8,511 nucleotides of DNA from contig DGBH01000026.1 in the NCBI GenBank assembly GCA_002384205.1, forward strand, positions 21,026 through 29,536, written 5' to 3'. The position numbers and the translations under genes were made by a program. Positions within the stretch are counted from its first letter, which is position 1, and each line of letters starts with the position of its first letter. Origin of the DNA: Bacteroidetes bacterium UBA4009. GTDB lineage: Bacteria > Bacteroidota > Bacteroidia > NS11-12g > UBA9320. This document shows positions 6,706 to 8,511 of the stretch, one piece after another. The notes beneath the pieces are model-generated. The model saw only the letters and a program-made list of their open reading frames with translations, made no database searches and was not told where the DNA came from.

Positions 6706-7278
6706 TTAGCGATTCAAGTATTCCTTAACTGCAACTTCTAGATTGGAGTACCAATCATCACCGAACTTCCTCACAAGAGCGCTTTTTGCAAACTGATAGA
6801 CTTTTACATCATCTTCCTTGCCCTTTGTGCACGCATCTGCGCAAATACTCCAACGGTGATAATTTAAAGCGTAAAACTCGCTGTATTTAGCTACTCTGAT
6901 GGGATATAAATGACAACTGATGGGTTTTGGAAAACCAAAATCGTGTTTTTTATTGGCAATTTCGATGGCACAGTTTAGAATTCCGTCTTTGCGTACCACA
7001 AATACACACTCTTTATTCTCTTTACACGTGGTTACGTCCATCATATCAGAAGGATCTTTCTCAGTGAATCCGTCTTTTGCAAGAAGGGCTAATCCATCTT
7101 CGTCCATTTCAGTTTTTATGGTCTCAATATGTGAAGCTATAACGTCTATTTCTTCGGGATCTAATGGGGCGCCTGCGTCACCTTCTATACAGCACACACC
7201 TTTGCAAGCGAGTACATTGCATGCGAAAGAACGCTCCACAACATCTTCTGAGATGAGACAATTGTCAACCTTTATCAT
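6706..7278 (-). CDS. DUF3109 family cysteine-cluster protein (YkgJ-like)
   Basis: A 190-aa soluble protein of the DUF3109 family, common in Bacteroidota and related to YkgJ-type putative zinc or iron-sulfur binding proteins. Visible landmarks are the N-terminal cluster Cys20, Cys25, Cys29, Cys30 followed by EGDAGAPL (32-39), Cys85, Cys91, Cys103, the highly characteristic PISCHLYPIRV (119-129, Cys122), NYHRWSICADAC (139-150, Cys146, Cys150) and a C-terminal VRKFGDDWY (169-177). The many conserved cysteines suggest metal binding; no reaction is established. Its ATG overlaps the purE stop by 4 bp (ATGA), so it is probably translationally coupled to purE and cotranscribed with the purine genes. 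That suggests, but does not show, a link to purine synthesis. The length and start agree with the family. Confidence 0.9.
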   Translation of the reverse strand: MIKVDNCLISEDVVERSFACNVLACKGVCCIEGDAGAPLDPEEIDVIASHIETIKTEMDEDGLALLAKDGFTEKDPSDMMDVTTCKENKECVFVVRKDGILNCAIEIANKKHDFGFPKPISCHLYPIRVAKYSEFYALNYHRWSICADACTKGKEDDVKVYQFAKSALVRKFGDDWYSNLEVAVKEYLNR

Positions 7279-7790
7279 AAAGAGTTTTCTAGGTAATCTT
7301 TGAAGCCAAGCTGTTCTAGTTTATCTGCTTTTTCAAGCACTTGCTTTTCCATGGTTTCGGTATACTTGGCAAGTCTAACGATGATGTCGCTATTAGACGT
7401 CGCTAATATCTTTGCTGCAAATAAGCCAGCATTTTTAGCGCCATTTATAGCCATAGTTGCTACGGGAATTCCGGGAGGCATTTGTACTATAGAGTATAAA
7501 GAGTCCAAGCCGCTCATGTTACTAGACTTAATAGGTACTCCAATAACGGGCAAAGAGGTTATAGACGCAACCATTCCCGGCAAGTGTGCAGCGCCGCCGG
7601 CTCCGGCTATTATGCATTTATATCCTTTGCTATGTGCTTCTTTAGCACACGCGTACATTCTATCTGGAGTTCGATGTGCAGAAACTATCGTTAAATCATA
7701 GTCGATGCTTAAAACTTCTAACACTTTTGCTGCTTCTGCCATTTCAGGCAAATCAGAGTCAGAACCCATTATTATTAATACTTCAGCCAT
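7275..7790 (-). CDS. purE: N5-carboxyaminoimidazole ribonucleotide mutase
   Basis: Converts N5-CAIR to CAIR in de novo purine synthesis, taking the product of PurK. The 171-aa length matches class I PurE. Motifs: GSDSD (9-13) for phosphate and substrate binding, SAHRTP (37-42) with catalytic His39, the AGAGGAAHLPGM loop (62-73), and PVIGVP (81-86). The ATG at 7788-7790 is chosen because MAEVLIIMGSDSD is the expected N-terminus. The frame stays open to an ATG at 7865, but that would add 25 unconserved residues encoded across a palindrome. It lies 96 bp downstream of purK, and its TGA overlaps the start of the DUF3109 gene. An exact TAnnTTTG element ends 4 bases before the ATG, so an extra promoter giving a nearly leaderless transcript is possible. 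Confidence 0.96.
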   Translation of the reverse strand: MAEVLIIMGSDSDLPEMAEAAKVLEVLSIDYDLTIVSAHRTPDRMYACAKEAHSKGYKCIIAGAGGAAHLPGMVASITSLPVIGVPIKSSNMSGLDSLYSIVQMPPGIPVATMAINGAKNAGLFAAKILATSNSDIIVRLAKYTETMEKQVLEKADKLEQLGFKDYLENSL

Positions 7791-7794
7791 AGTA

Positions 7795-7802
7795 CAAAGG
7801 TA
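7795..7802 (-). promoter_or_regulatory. Exact TAnnTTTG minus-7 element just before purE
   Basis: On the minus strand TACCTTTG matches all six fixed positions of the Bacteroidota minus-7 consensus and sits 4 bases before the purE ATG. A start of transcription a few bases downstream would make the mRNA leaderless or nearly so. No TTG at the usual 17-23 bp distance was found; the nearest is about 26 bp upstream, so the element may be fortuitous. Confidence 0.3.
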
Positions 7803-7837
7803 AGAGGTTCTGTTCGTACACCATAACACAATATTTA

Positions 7838-7857
7838 TTTTACGTTTAAACGTAAAA
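7838..7857. repeat. 20-bp perfect palindrome in the purK-purE spacer
   Basis: The half-site TTTTACGTTT (7838-7847) is followed directly by its exact reverse complement, AAACGTAAAA. It has no spacer and does not extend further. It lies 47 bp upstream of purE and 48 bp after the purK stop. With no loop, it is more like an operator for a dimeric regulator than a terminator, and it does not match the E. coli PurR box. The binding protein is unknown. Confidence 0.6.
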
Positions 7858-7886
7858 ATGGCCATTGGAAACGTGCCTTTTTATGC

Positions 7887-8511
7887 TTATTTACCAATTA
7901 TTTGCAGGAGTTCTTTCACTTCTGACATTTTAGTTACCAACTCGTCTCGCGTATCTGCCAGCACAGTAAAATGACCCAACTTTCTGTCAGGTGAGGTAGT
8001 GGTTTTGCCATACATGTGGATGTAGACTCCTTCTATAGCGAGTACTTGGTCTAGGTTAGCTAGTTGGTAGGCTCCATTCAGATCTTGTGGTCCTACTATG
8101 TTACAAGTAGCTGCTGGTTTTATTAGTGCGGTGCTACCGAGCGGTTGCCCGAGCAAGATCCTATTGAGCTGCTCATACTGTGAGGTATAAGAGCTTTCTA
8201 TGGTGTGGTGTCCACTATTGTGCGGACGTGGAGCGATTTCGTTCACATACACATTACCATTATCTTCCACAAATAATTCTACGGCAAATAGTCCGGGACT
8301 GTCAAATGCTTTGACAGCATCTTTTGCAATAGACTCACAGTAATTACTTGTTTCAGTAGTCAAACTGCTTGGTGCTATGAGGTAGTCCATTAGGTTACTT
8401 CGTGGGTCAAAAACCATCTCACAAGGCGGGTATGTAGAGGTACTTCTGTCTTGTGCTACCGCTACTATCACCGATATTTCTGTTGCATTGTTGGCTAGTT
8501 TCTCTATCACA
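7887..8511 (-). CDS. purK: N5-carboxyaminoimidazole ribonucleotide synthase, C-terminal part
   Basis: An ATP-grasp enzyme that carboxylates AIR with ATP and bicarbonate to give N5-CAIR, the PurE substrate. Only the last 207 residues are in the window; the gene runs off the right edge, so its N-terminal part (biotin-carboxylase-like and first ATP-grasp subdomain) is missing. The GTG at 8508-8510 is an internal valine, not a start. The fragment begins just before EISVIVA (11-17), typical of the ATP-grasp core, and includes FAVELFV (75-81) and the hallmark NEIAPRPHNSGHHTIE (90-105) with metal-binding Glu78 and Asn90 positions. The C-terminal domain has the family pattern YGK...DRKLGHFTVLA (167-185). 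The order purK then purE on the same strand supports the call. No frameshift was seen in the visible part. Confidence 0.95.
   Translation of the reverse strand, partial: VIEKLANNATEISVIVAVAQDRSTSTYPPCEMVFDPRSNLMDYLIAPSSLTTETSNYCESIAKDAVKAFDSPGLFAVELFVEDNGNVYVNEIAPRPHNSGHHTIESSYTSQYEQLNRILLGQPLGSTALIKPAATCNIVGPQDLNGAYQLANLDQVLAIEGVYIHMYGKTTTSPDRKLGHFTVLADTRDELVTKMSEVKELLQIIGK

Noticed and set aside
6699..6718. Hairpin CTTGA / TCAAG across the MORN-DUF3109 junction
   Set aside because: A 5-bp stem with no U tract; probably chance.
6920..7701. Plus-strand open frames opposite the DUF3109 and purE genes (6920-7303 and 7300-7701)
   Set aside because: They are antisense to well-supported conserved genes and their translations show no recognisable family pattern.
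7791..7865. 25-residue N-terminal extension of PurE from an ATG at 7865
   Set aside because: The extension crosses the palindrome and has no PurE-like sequence; PurE normally begins just before the GSDSD motif.
1..8511. CRISPR arrays, insertion sequences, phage genes, tRNA or rRNA genes
   Set aside because: No repeat-spacer pattern, transposase motifs, target duplications or RNA gene signatures were seen; the window is densely filled with housekeeping-type genes.

Overview
The window reads as ordinary chromosomal DNA of a Bacteroidota (Bacteroidetes) bacterium. The evidence is AT-rich intergenic DNA, A-rich leaders without Shine-Dalgarno motifs, promoter elements resembling the Bacteroidota TTG / TAnnTTTG consensus, and the gene content: a DUF3109 cysteine-cluster protein, a bacterial geranylgeranylglyceryl-phosphate-synthase-type enzyme, a long NrdJ with a C-terminal zinc ribbon, and a YwqK/MORN_2 protein. 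I cannot place it below phylum level with confidence.

Layout. Positions 1-450 (minus) hold a MarR-family repressor, divergent from a membrane-anchored metallophosphoesterase (583-1830, plus). The space between them carries a palindrome suited to a MarR operator. The phosphoesterase converges, with a 3-bp gap, on a GGGP synthase-family prenyltransferase (1834 to about 2580, minus). The conserved first strand of that enzyme extends upstream of any ATG, GTG or TTG, so it seems to start at ATT. A 270-bp divergent intergenic region with DnaA-box-like sites and two short spaced repeats leads into nrdJ (2851-6177, plus), the adenosylcobalamin-dependent ribonucleotide reductase, which ends in a strong intrinsic terminator. 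A perfect DnaA-box consensus and a candidate promoter precede a small MORN_2-repeat protein (6326-6703, plus). That gene converges, with a 2-bp gap, on a purine cluster on the minus strand read as purK (cut by the window end), purE, then DUF3109. purE and the DUF3109 gene overlap by 4 bp (ATGA). A 20-bp perfect palindrome lies between purK and purE.

How the genes relate. PurK and PurE make consecutive products in de novo purine synthesis (AIR to N5-CAIR to CAIR), and NrdJ turns ribonucleotides into DNA precursors, so nucleotide metabolism is the main theme. The GGGP synthase homologue points to an ether-lipid or prenyl-glycerol product, and the MarR and phosphoesterase pair is a separate unit.

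I found no CRISPR array, mobile element, phage, tRNA or rRNA, and no clear new defence or biosynthetic system. The points most worth checking are the apparent ATT start, the DnaA-box-like sites on both sides of nrdJ, and the purK-purE palindrome with an exact TAnnTTTG element almost touching the purE ATG.
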